NCBI GenBank assembly: GCA_036250195.1
Contig: JAVHZZ010000006.1
Coordinates: 184,089,350-184,153,349 of the forward strand
DNA length: 64,000 nucleotides
DNA from: Mixophyes australis
Taxonomy: Eukaryota; Chordata; Amphibia; Anura; Limnodynastidae
Reading direction: 5' to 3'
Below, piece after piece: positions 35,218-44,799 of this stretch. The position numbers and the translations under genes were made by a program. Below the pieces are notes generated by a model. It made no database searches. It was not told where the DNA came from and worked only from the letters and a program-made list of their open reading frames with translations. Position 1 is the first letter of the stretch. Every line of letters begins with the position of its first letter.

Positions 35218-37354
35218 AGGAGGGGTCAAGGGACCCCGACATCCAGGCTTAGAAGGAAACTTCTTAAAAAATTCCCTAAGGAGTTTCTCAGCGTGGAGAC
35301 GCTTCTGAGGTATCCAACATCGCTCTTCTGGGCCGTAACCCTTCCAATGGACTAAGAACTGGACATGACCTTGAACGTTCCTTGAGTCCAAAAATTTTTT
35401 CAACGATGAACTCGCGGTCTCCATTTACAAGCAGAGGTCGAGGTCTGTTAGAGGAAGATTGAGTAAACTTGCTAGAGGCAACAGCCTTTTTCAAAAGAGA
35501 GCAATGGAAAGTACAGGGAATTTTTAAAGAAGGTAGTAGTTTGATTTGGAATGCCACTGGATTCACTTTCCTTTTAATCAAAAATGGTCCGATGAATCGG
35601 GGACCAAGTTTTTTGCAGGGTTGCCTCAATTTGATGTTTCGTGTGGACAACCATACACGATCTCCTGCTTTTAATACACACGGCCAACGATGGCCATCGG
35701 CAAAGGCTTTAGACCTGAGAGAGGATTGACACAGTGCGGAATGTACTTTCTTCCAAACGGACTTCAATCGAGATACAACAGTAGGTGTCCTGGAATCTCC
35801 AAGGGTAATGGCAGAAGAGAGAGAGTTCGCTTCCGGGTGGAAACCAAGATTGCAGATGAATGGGGAGGTACGTGTTGCAGAATGGCAAGAATTGTTATAG
35901 GCAAACTCTGCCCAAGATAAGAGAGAGGAACTTGGAAACGTAGATGCGTAGAAATTGTGTAGAAATTGTTCCAGGGATTGGTTGGTTCTTTCCATCTGAC
36001 CATTTGACTGAGGGTGGTATGCTGAGGACAAACTAACTTTGATTCCGAGGGAATTGCAGAAAGACTTCCAAAACTGTGCAATGAACTGGAACCCTCGGTC
36101 CGAGACGATGTCTTGTGGAAGGCCATGGAGAAGGAAGATATGGGTAATGAATAAGGTGGCCAAACTTCTGGCATCCGGCAATTTGAGTAAGGGTATAAAG
36201 TGTGCCATCTTGCTGAATTGATCAACGATGCCTGCCAATTTTGCGTAGAGGTGGTGTTGACGTAACTTCCCCAGAACTTCCCGAACCTGTTGGCGGTGCT
36301 GGGACAAGGACTGAGATAAATTAAAATATCATCTAAATAAACCACCACAGTCTTACCCAAGAATTCTTGCAAGATGTCATTGATTAGATCTTGGAAGACT
36401 GCCGGGGCGTTACACAATCCAAATGGCATCACCAAATATTCATAATGCCCAGAGAGGGTATTAAAGGCCGTCTTCCATTTGTCTCCCTGTCTGATGCGGA
36501 TAAGATTATAAGCACCCCGCAGGTCAATCTTAGAGAAGATGGTAGCAGACTTGAGCTGGTCAAACAGAACAAAAATCAAGGGCAGCGGGTAAGTATTTTT
36601 GACTGTGATTTTATTCAGGTCACGATAGTTGATGTAGGGTCTCAGACTGCCGTCCTTTTTGACCACGAAGAAACATCCAGCACCTTCAGGAGATTTGGAG
36701 GGACGGATGAATCCTTTCTTTAAGTTCTCCTCCATGTACTGTTCCATAGCTTGCGTTTCTGGGGCAGACAAAGAATACAGACGCCCTTTGGGCAATTTTG
36801 AACCCGGCACAAGATCGATAGCGCAGTCATAGTCTCGATGAAGCGGGAGAGAGTCAGCCTTCTGTTTACAAAACACATCACTGAAATCCTGGTAACGTGC
36901 AGGCAACAATTCTGAACTAGGCTGCAGGATTCTAAGAGGCAGGGTCAAACAAGAAGTAGAGCACACTGGACTACTGGACTCCAATGGATGATCTCTCCTC
37001 TTTTCCAATCAATAAGGGGATTATGGCTTTGCAACCATGGATACCCCAGAATCAAAGGAGCTGAGGGATAGGTGATTAGGAAGAATGTGAGCTCTTCAGT
37101 ATGGAGAGCGCCTACGGATAAGCAAACCAATGGAGTCTTGGCAAGTATTCGGCCCCCAACCAGGGGATTACCATCCAAGCCGCAGGCGGTAATGCTCGAT
37201 TCCAGTTTGACTTCGGGAATTCCAAGAGTTTGAGTCAAGAGAATGTCAGTGGAACGATGTCTGAAGGCTAAGCATGCAGGGACTAACAGAGAGTTTTCTG
37301 AAGAGGTTATTTGAAGACCTAAATGCACCTCCTCACCAGCGCTTAGGTCTAGGC
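35200..37354 (-). pseudogene. Pol of the old gypsy element: protease, RT, integrase core, chromodomain; deleted
   Basis: Four open stretches cover pol. 37,328-36,945 contains the region after the protease ([17 protein letters not shown]). 37,008-35,764 contains RT with [13 protein letters not shown] (motif A), [13 protein letters not shown] and YLDDILIY (catalytic Asp pair). 36,307-35,288 runs [20 protein letters not shown] and then joins directly to [15 protein letters not shown] in the integrase core, so the end of RT, all RNase H and the integrase zinc finger are missing (about 1 kb). VSDRGFQF and [11 protein letters not shown] keep the second Asp and the Glu of DDE. 35,424-35,200 encodes the chromodomain (VQFLVHWKGYGPEERCWI). 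No active polymerase is possible. Confidence 0.9.
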
Positions 37355-38208
37355 GTTTCCCACCTTGCTAGGAGAGGAACGAAATAGATGGCCAGATTGG
37401 CCACAATACAAACAGAGACCAAGAGAGCGTAGTCTAGAACGGTCTTCTGGGGGCAGACGGTAACCGCCCAACTGCATGGGTTCAGGAGAATCCAGAAGAG
37501 TAGGACCAGACTTGGGTGGTGAGCAAGGAGGTATAGATGATTCCCGTTCAGTTTTCCTCTCTCTGATTCGACAGTCAATCTTAATGACAAGCTGCATCAA
37601 ATCTTCAAGTGAGGCAGGTACAGGATACTGAACTAGAGTCCTTAATTTGCTCGGTAAGGCCCAAGCCGAATTCACTCTGCAGTGCGGGATCATTCCAGGC
37701 ACTATCCTTTGACCATCGCCAGAATTCTGCACAATATTCCTCAGCAGAACGAGGTCCTTGCCTTAATGCCCGGAGATGAGACTCAGCTGAGGCCACTCTG
37801 TTTGGGTCGTCGTATAGCAACCCCAGGGCCTGGAATAAGGCATCCACGGTTTGAAAGGCTGGACTTGTTGGTGGAAGAGAGAAGGCCCAGGACTGGGGAT
37901 CACCCTGGAGTAGAGAGATTCCCTCCTCTTTGGGGTTCAGAACCTGAGGAGCGTTGTCTCTGGCGGAAGTATAATCTGCAACTCTCCTTAAAGTTGTGGA
38001 AAGCGGACCTGCTTCCCGAGAATCGATCGGGCAAATTCAACTTCGGCTCTGGAGAAACGCCAGAGGAGGCTTGCTGAGGCTGCAGGTTTCTAGAGGCCTC
38101 TTCTTGAGCTGATAAGCAATGAGATAGGCCCTGTACAACTTGAGAAATCGCCTGGATCTGGTTAGCCAGGACCTGGGCTGGAGAAAGATTCAGGTCGCTG
38201 TTGTCCAT
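37349..38208 (-). pseudogene. Gag of the old gypsy element, broken
   Basis: The ATG at 38,208 starts MDNSDLNLSPAQVLANQIQA. The product would form the particle and bind the element RNA. Frames shift near 37,900 and 37,730, so the open reading frame is in three parts. The capsid-like region (ALRQGPRSAEEYCAEFWRWS) and the C-terminal knuckle are visible. The knuckle reads CLYCGQSGHLFRSS, where the last Cys of the Cys-X2-Cys-X4-His-X4-Cys pattern has become Ser. The frame ends at 37,349 just after the frameshift heptamer. Confidence 0.85.
37355..37361 (-). promoter_or_regulatory. -1 frameshift heptamer GGGAAAC (old gypsy element)
   Basis: On the minus strand, G GGA AAC lies in the gag frame one codon before the gag stop (37,349-37,351). 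A hairpin follows with arms AGACCTAA/TTAGGTCT (37,350-37,343 with 37,322-37,315) and a 20-nt loop. It would shift ribosomes from gag into pol. Confidence 0.75.
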
Positions 38209-38234
38209 GGCAGAATTACCTCCAATCTTCACTG

Positions 38235-38243
38235 GCCGGTTAT
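38235..38243 (-). other. Candidate self-primer binding site (old gypsy element)
   Basis: Minus-strand ATAACCGGC begins two to three nucleotides after the 5' LTR end (38,246). It is perfectly complementary to GCCGGTTAT at the predicted 5' end of the element's own transcript (46,777-46,769). I see no tRNA 3'-end match (TGG... type) here. Confidence 0.6.
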
Positions 38244-38245
38244 AA

Positions 38246-38636
38246 TGTTATGGCCACCAGTGCGGCATAAACTCATAGAACAGGTAGAAGAGGTCTTCAC
38301 CTTTAGCAGCCAGCTTTCCCGTAGAGACTGGTTATGCTCACAGGTACTCGGATGCCCCCAGGTCTTATGCTCAGAGTAGTATGAGTTTATGCCAACACGG
38401 CAGCACACAGGTACAGGAGGTAGCGCATGGCAGAGTGGCAGGCCAGAGGTCAGCGGACTGAACAGAGCACCACAGAGGATGTCAGGTACAGGCAAAAGGG
38501 TCAAGGTCAATAGCACAGATTCAGAATCCAGGGACAGGTAATAGGTCAGGGTCACTAGCACAGGTTCAGAATCCAAGGACAGGCAAAGGTCATACACGGT
38601 AATCAATCACAGGTTCCACACCAAACAATAGAACAG
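38246..38636 (-). repeat. 5' LTR of the old gypsy element, proximal part
   Basis: Begins TGTTATGGCCACC on the plus strand next to the primer-binding site and ends at the insertion point of the young element. The last five bases AACAG are the target duplicated at 46,733. The rest of the LTR continues at 46,738. Confidence 0.9.
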
Positions 38637-38851
38637 TGTCACGGGCACTAGGAGTCTTTACCCAGGGATCACCAGATGGTAGGCTTACCAGAGCAATGTA
38701 GATGGTAATAGGGTACTCTGGTAGCTGGGTGATCACGGAACATGAAATGATGGCTGATGAGATGCTCAGGAAAGTCTATGACTAGCAACACTGGTAATAA
38801 GGAGGTAATAATACACAAGGAACTGTATGGACAAGGGCACGTGAAGGTAGT

Positions 38852-39111
38852 CAGTGGTCTGCGATAGCAAGTTGTACCACTGCTATAGTGAGGAGGAATG
38901 TCCAACAGAAACAAGGAGGTGATGAGAGTCAGCGGTCTGCGGATAGCAAGTTGTACCGCTGTCTGAGTGAAGGAATGGAATCCAAGTGGAGGTATCCGGG
39001 TAGTCAGTGGTCTGCGGTAGCAAGTTGTACCACTGCTATGTGAGAGGATAATGGAACAGGTGATACCGGAAACAGGGATCAGTGGTCTGACATCAGCAAG
39101 TTGTACCACTG
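38852..39111 (-). repeat. Four tandem stem-loop repeats in the LTR
   Basis: Stems CAGTGGT/ACCACTG at 38,852-38,882, 39,005-39,035 and 39,080-39,111 and CAGCGGT/ACCGCTG at 38,930-38,961, each around a 17-18 nt loop containing AGCAAGTTGT. The second unit changes both arms so that pairing is kept. The same block lies in the 5' LTR at 45,015-45,274. Confidence 0.85.
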
Positions 39112-39879
39112 AATATATATGTGAGGAGGTGCACGGGGAGAGACTGCAACACAGGATATACACAGGCACCTTATACACGATCCACAGTAATATGCACAAT
39201 ATATATATATATAAATGACTGAGCAGGTCTGCAATCTAGAAAGTCTCTTGAAGTAGTCCAGCACAAGATAACACAGTCAATGATGGCAATAGACTCAGCG
39301 GATAGCAGACTCCAGAGAGAACCAAACACAGTCCAGCAAGATATGCAATACACAGCACAGTCAATGAGAAGTATGCATACCGTGGTTCAGAAGTAGGCAG
39401 TCAGATAGGAGTGCAGCGGTACCTGAGCGGCAGGAGGCCGACTGGATGGGAAGTCCCTGGATAGGTGAGGCAGCGGTCTAGTAGGTGCAGCGCACAGGTG
39501 AGTAGACCAACAGGGACACGAATCCACAGGAATCAGCAACACGTGGAACTGGACTCATAGAGAACCCAGGAGAATGGAGATGATCCAGCAGAGGGTAGTA
39601 GATGAGATACAAATCCAATGCTGACAGGAGGGTAGAGACCAGTGGAACACGTGAAGGCGTGGGGAGCGGATCAGCAGGAGATGGACGATAGCGCTGACCA
39701 CAGCAGCAGGACTCTGCGGGCACACGGAGGTAACCAGTAGCAACCAAAGGTATCAACAGCGATGGGACACAGGAGAGCAGAGCAGACCAGGAGCTGTTGA
39801 TCACGAAGTGTAGCAGATGGCAATGAAAGCAGCAGTCTCGAGGAAAACACAGAAGAGCTGAGATGAGTCTGCAGTGCAC

Positions 39880-40210
39880 AGGGCAGCGGATAGGAATCAG
39901 CTAACAGTCACGATGATGAACACAGGCGAGTTGCAAGCAGGAGACTGTAGTGCACGGAGGCAGCGGATAGGAATCAGCTAGCAGTCACGATGATGAACAC
40001 AGGCGAGTTGCAAGCAGGAGACTGTAGTGCACGGAGGCAGCGGATAGGAATCAGCAAACAGACTTGATAAGGAGCAGGTGAGTGGAAGTGAAGTAAAAGC
40101 TGGAGTGCACGGAGGCAGCGGATAGCAATGAGCAAACAGTCACAATGATATACAATAGCGTTGAAGTGGTTTAGAAGACTGTAGTGCACGGAGGCAGCGG
40201 ATAGGAATCA
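39880..40210. repeat. 77-bp tandem repeats of the young LTR
   Basis: Four to five imperfect units built on GGAGGCAGCGGATAGGAATC and 'agtcacgatgatgaacacag'. They are present also at 46,040-46,380 and, more diverged, at 95-330. Confidence 0.85.
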
Positions 40211-40476
40211 GCAAACAGTCACGATGATACAGTTGATGGTAGAAGTGGTATGGGAACCACAGTAGTAGAAGTGGTTTGGAAACCACAGGAATCAGCAGCG
40301 CTGAATACACGAGGAATACAGGAACACCTTCAGAGACTCATGGGGAATGAGACTCCAAGATCAGGCAACGTGGTGTTGACCACAGGTGCTTAATATAGGG
40401 AGTGTTGCCTGATCTGCCAATTGAGTTAAAGGGATATACACTGAAGTATAGAAAAGGGCTGCGCATGCGCAGACCC

Positions 40477-43400
40477 TCAGGATGGTGGACGGCCACGGTT
40501 CCTAAATGTCCGGGAAGAGGCACTCACGGTCTGGTGAGTGACAGTACCCCCCCTTTTAAAGGTGGGCACAGAATGCCTGGAACCGAGCTTGTCCGGATTT
40601 TTGGAGTAAAACTTCTTCAAAAGGGCAGGAGCATTAAGATCTTCAGCTTTGATCCAAGAGCGCTCCTCAGGACCAAAGCCCCTCCAATGAACGAGGAAAT
40701 GGAGACCTCCTCGCGAAATTTTTGCGTCTAGTACCTCAGTAATCTCGAAATCCTCCTCCTGATGGACTTGAACTGGCTGCGGAGCTGAGGGAGGAGTTGA
40801 GAAACGGTTGATAATAAGAGGTTTGAGCAAGGATACATGGAAGGCATTAGAAATCCGAAGATTCTTAGGAAGAAGAAGTTTCACACATACTGGATTGATT
40901 ACTTGAATGATCCTATATGGACCAATAAAACGAGGGGCGAATTTCATGGATGGAACCTTCAAACGAATATTTTTAGTGGATAACCAGACACGATCTCCAA
41001 TTTTTAGTGGTGGAATAGCCCGCCTCTTCTTATCAGCGAAAGATTTATATTTGACAGATGTCTTCTTTAAACAGGTTTTGACCTGAGACCAGATATTTTT
41101 AAAGGTCTGACAAACAGTTTCCACTGCAGGAACTTGGGTGGGCGGGAGGGCAGGAAATTCCGGAAAAGACGGATGGTGACCGTAGACCACAAAAAATGGA
41201 GTTTTGGATGATGACTCATGATACATGTTGTTATGGGCGAACTCAGCCCAAGGGAGTAGCTCTACCCAGTTGTCTTGATTGGCTGATGAAAACATTCTTA
41301 TAAAAGTCTCAAGATCTTGATTGACACGTTCGGTTTGTCCATTGGATTGCGGATGGTAAGAAGATGAGAGTGCTAATCGTATGCCCAAGGTTTTACAAAG
41401 GGCTCGCCAGAATCTGGAAACGAATTGTACTCCTCTATCAGACACAATCTCAGACGGACATCCATGGATACGGAAGATCTCTTTAATGAAATGTTCAGCC
41501 AGGATAGACGAGGAAGGCAAACCAGACAGAGGGATGAAATGAGCCATCTTCGAAAATCTGTCCACTACCACCCAAATAGTGTTATGATTCTTACTAGGTG
41601 GTAAGTCAGTAACGAAATCCATACTAATATGGGTCCATGGTTTGGACGGAATGGGTAGTGGTCGCAGCAACCCTGCTGGAGTTCTGCGGGAGGATTTGAA
41701 TTGCGAACATAATTCACAGGAAGCAATGAACTCTTTGACGTCTCTCCTCATTGAAGGCCACCAGTAACTTCGAGAGAGGATCTCAAAGGTCTTGTGTTCA
41801 CCGGCGTGTCCAGAAAAACGAGAGGCATGGAACCACAAAAGGATTTTCCTCCTTAGAATAGGAGGCACGAGGGTCTTCCCAAATGGTAGCGTTCTGGTGG
41901 ATGAAGCAGCCAGTGAGATACATTTGGGGTCTAGAATGGTATGGTTGGAAACCTCTTCTATATCAGAGGACGTAACAAAGGCTCTAGATAAAGCATCAGC
42001 TTTTTTGTTCTTGGCAGCTGGTTTGAAGGTAATTATTAATTCGAAACGGGAAAAGAAAAGAGACCATCTTGCTTGACGAGGGTTCAAGCATTGGGCAGAC
42101 TGGAGATATGACAAGTTCTTATGATCCGTGAAGATCGTCACCGGATGGCGAGCTCCCTCCAATAAGTATCTCCATTCCTCTAATGCGGCTTTAATAGCCA
42201 GTAATTCCTTGTCCCCGATGGTATAATTCTTCTCTGCGGGTAGGAGACCCCGAGAATAGAAGGCACAAGGATGGAATTTTTGCTGTTCCGAGCGTTGGGA
42301 GAGAATAGCTCCTAAGCCCACATTAGAGGCATCTACTTCTAGAAAGAAGGGGAGTGTCACATCAGGCTGTCGAAGGATTGGAGCCGAAGAGAAGGACTCT
42401 TTTAATGTTTGAAAGGCTTGAAGAGCCTCAGTTGACCATTGCTTAGGATTAGCCCCTTTTCGAGTCAGGGCCACAATAGGAGATGCAATGGAAGAAAAGT
42501 CTTGAATGAAGCGTCTATAGTAATTGGCAAAACCTAAAAAACGCTGGATAGCACGAAGAGTAGTTGGCTGGGGCCAATGTAGTACAGCATTCACCTTGTC
42601 TGGATCCATCTTCAGGTCAACTCCGGAAACTATATACCCCAAGAATGGAATCTGGGGTAATTCGAATGAACATTTTTCTAATTTACAGAACAATGAATTT
42701 TTCCGTAGCCTGGAGAGGACTTCTGCCACATGTTGGTGGTGAGAAGGCAGGTCCTGTGAAAAAATCAATATGTCGTCCAGGTAGACGACGACACATACAT
42801 ATAATAAGTCCCGAAAAATCTCATTGATGAAGCCTTGAAAAACAGCGGGGGCATTACACAGCCCGAAAGGCATTACCAGATATTCGTAATGCCCGTCTCT
42901 GGTGTTAAACGCTGTCTTCCATTCGTCACCGGAACGGATTCTGATTAAATTGTAGGCACCACGAAGATCCAACTTAGTAAAGATACGGGCTCCCTTGATG
43001 CGATCAAATAGCTCAGTGATCAGCGGAATGGGATACCGATTCTTGATAGTAATGGCATTGAGTCCACGAAAATCTATGCAAGGGCGTAATGATCCATCCT
43101 TCTTTTTGACAAAGAAGAACCCAGCTCCAGCGGGCGAGGTGGAAGGTCGAATGAACCCACGCTGGAGGTTCTCCTGTACATACTCAGATGTAGCTTGAGT
43201 TTCAGGTAACGAGAGTGGATAGACCCGGCCCCTGGGAGGAGTCTTGCCAGGAAGAAGGTCAATCGGACAATCCCAAGAACGATGAGGAGGAAGACGTTCA
43301 GACTGAGCTTTATCAAAAACATCGGTAAACGAAGCATATTGAGGAGGGAGTCCCGGTGAAATAGATGAGATGGAAGATTGCTGTACCTTGAGAGGAATGA

Positions 43401-43865
43401 CTTGGGAAAGGCAATGATGGTGACATTCAGACCCCCAAGACGTGACTTGAGGGGTGCGCCAGTCAATCTGGGGAGAGTGACACTGAAGCCATGGAAGGCC
43501 TAAGACAATCGGACTTGTCGTAACAGGAAGAATTAAAAACGATATTTCTTCATGATGCAGGGCACCAATCTGAAGGGTTACTGGAGACGTACTCTGGGTG
43601 ATGAGACCGTTGATGAGACGTGATCCATCGATAGCCGTCACAGTAATGGGTGTTTTTAAGGTAATCACTGGTAGAGACCATTGATTTACTAATGATTTGG
43701 AAATAAAATTTCCTGCTGCTCCGGAATCAATCAATGCCTGTGACTCAAAGGTTTTGGTAGCAAAGGAAATTGTCACATCAAAAGCGCAGACTTTAGATTT
43801 CATAGAAGATGGAGAGGACTCCAGGGACCCTAACTTCACCTCTCCAGAACTAGTTAGGGCCTGGC
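40477..43865 (-). CDS. pol: Pol polyprotein of the young gypsy element (PR-RT-RH-IN-chromodomain)
   Basis: An unbroken 1,120-codon frame counted from 43,839, and open further upstream to the frameshift site at 43,866. Protease has DSGAAGN (residues 38-44). RT has DLRGAY (D291) and YLDDIL (353-358). RNase H has EVDAS (D503), KELLAI (E545) and TDHKNL (D572). The integrase zinc finger is H671/H678...C708/C711, and DDE is D741, D801 and E837 with the classic 35-residue last spacing. A GPY module (RFIGPYRI) is near 970 and a chromodomain (FLVHWRGFGPEERSWI) lies at 1,032-1,082. All catalytic residues seen are intact. Pol lies in the -1 frame relative to gag and has no good ATG of its own, so it should be made as a Gag-Pol fusion. 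The frame reads through the polypurine tract and 22 codons into the 3' LTR. Confidence 0.95.
40544..40560 (-). other. Polypurine tract of the young gypsy element
   Basis: Minus-strand TTTAAAAGGGGGGGTAC lies directly before the 3' LTR and is also coding (FKRGGT of pol). It would prime plus-strand DNA synthesis. Confidence 0.85.
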
Positions 43866-43872
43866 ATTTCCC
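43821..43872 (-). promoter_or_regulatory. -1 programmed frameshift signal of the young gypsy element
   Basis: The minus-strand heptamer GGGAAAT (43,872-43,866) is phased G GGA AAT in gag, three codons before the gag stop. After six nucleotides a stem CCCTAAC/GTTAGGG (43,859-43,853 with 43,834-43,828) follows, flanked by outer pairs CCAGG/CCTGG (43,864-43,860 with 43,825-43,821). Slippage puts ribosomes in the open pol frame. Confidence 0.82.
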
Positions 43873-44786
43873 GATCTCTTAGGGCAGGAGCTGAGGACAT
43901 GAGTGGAATCAGCACAATAGATGCAGAGTCTATTCTTGACTCTTCGTTTCCTCTCCTCAGAAGATAACTTGGAACGTCCTATCTCCATGGGAATCACAGC
44001 GGGTGACACTGGACGAAATTGAGGGTTAGAGCGAAGAGGTGCTTTAGCAGAAGTCGTTTTCTCAGCCTCTCTTTCACGAAATCTCATATCAACACGATGG
44101 CATAGAGAGATCAAATCTTCAAGTGACGAAGGAAGCTCCTGAGTAGTCAGTGCATCTTTAATTTTATCGGAGAGCCCCTGCCAGAAGGCGGCAACTAGGG
44201 CTTCAGTGTTCCACTGAAGTTCAGAGGCTAAGATCCTAAATTGAATGACGTACTGGCCTACTGTATGAGATCCTTGTCGCAGACGGAGGATGCTGGAAGC
44301 AGCGGAGGTCACACGACCTGGTTCATCGAACACACTTCGGAATGTAGAAATGAATTTGGCACTATCTTGTAATATTGGATCGTTTCTTTCCCACAGAGGG
44401 GAGGCCCAAGCCAGGGCTTGTCCTGAAAACAACGAGATAAGATAGGCCACTCTGGAACGATGGGTAGAAAAATTTTGAGGTTGAAGCTCAAAATGGACTG
44501 AACATTGGTTAAGGAAACCCCTACAAGTTTTGGGGTCGCCATCGTACTTTGACGGAGTAGGCAGGTGAAGCGTGGAAGCTGTAGACACCTGGGATGGCAA
44601 TGGGGAAACGGAGGAAAGCACAGGAGCCTCAGTAGTAGCTGTCACAGTCTGTCCAGATGTTCCTTGGGAGGTTAATGACTGATAACACTGAAGTAACAGC
44701 TGTTGGCGGGTATCCTGTTGCTCCACACGGCTAACCAGATGTTGCAGCATCTCTTTGGCGGTAGGTTCCGCATCTGGGTCTGTCAT
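43854..44786 (-). CDS. gag: Gag of the young gypsy element
   Basis: An intact 310-codon frame starting MTDPDAEPTAKEMLQHLVSR only 13 nt after the 5' LTR. An N-terminal helical or coiled segment (about 1-45) and a Thr/Ser/Pro-rich linker (45-90) come first. A capsid-like domain follows (YDGDPKTCRGFLNQCSVHFE, GQALAWASPLWE, LRQGSHTVGQYVIQFRILAS; about 95-240), then a basic region and one CCHC knuckle CIYCADSTHVLSSC near the C-terminus. This is the layout of vertebrate sushi/Tf1-type gag, the same class that gave rise to PEG10 and other domesticated Gag genes. The stop at 43,854-43,856 follows the slippery heptamer. The protein would form cytoplasmic particles packaging element RNA. Confidence 0.94.
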   Translation of the reverse strand: MTDPDAEPTAKEMLQHLVSRVEQQDTRQQLLLQCYQSLTSQGTSGQTVTATTEAPVLSSVSPLPSQVSTASTLHLPTPSKYDGDPKTCRGFLNQCSVHFELQPQNFSTHRSRVAYLISLFSGQALAWASPLWERNDPILQDSAKFISTFRSVFDEPGRVTSAASSILRLRQGSHTVGQYVIQFRILASELQWNTEALVAAFWQGLSDKIKDALTTQELPSSLEDLISLCHRVDMRFREREAEKTTSAKAPLRSNPQFRPVSPAVIPMEIGRSKLSSEERKRRVKNRLCIYCADSTHVLSSCPKRSGNARP

Positions 44787-44787
44787 G

Positions 44788-44797
44788 GCCTGATCTT
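44788..44797 (-). other. Candidate self-primer binding site (young gypsy element)
   Basis: Minus-strand AAGATCAGGC begins two nucleotides after the LTR and two before the gag ATG. It is perfectly complementary to GCCTGATCTT at the predicted 5' end of the mRNA (46,555-46,546). No room or match for a conventional tRNA primer site was seen. Confidence 0.65.
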
Positions 44798-44799
44798 AC

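Larger units (their letters stand above)
38637..40543 (-). repeat. 3' LTR of the young gypsy element (1,907 bp)
   Basis: TGTCACGGGC...GAGTGACA ends. Its predicted transcription start (near 40,365, by alignment to the 5' LTR) leaves only about 180 bp of U3 and about 1.7 kb of R plus U5. Contains four tandem stem-loops (38,852-39,111), 77-bp repeats (about 39,880-40,210) and GTGGTTTGGAAACCAC palindromes. The end of pol overlaps its first 67 bp. Antisense open frames of up to 176 codons are repeated identically in the other LTR and look incidental. Confidence 0.95.

Noticed and set aside
38669..39879. Antisense-looking open frames of 133 and 176 codons within the 3' LTR, repeated in the 5' LTR
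   Set aside because: They are low-complexity, lack motifs, are duplicated only because the LTR is duplicated, and overlap the stem-loop and repeat arrays that explain the sequence.
39880..40210. Regular repeats that could suggest a CRISPR-like array
   Set aside because: The units are imperfect, the spacers are themselves repeated, and the block is part of a eukaryotic LTR found three times in the window.
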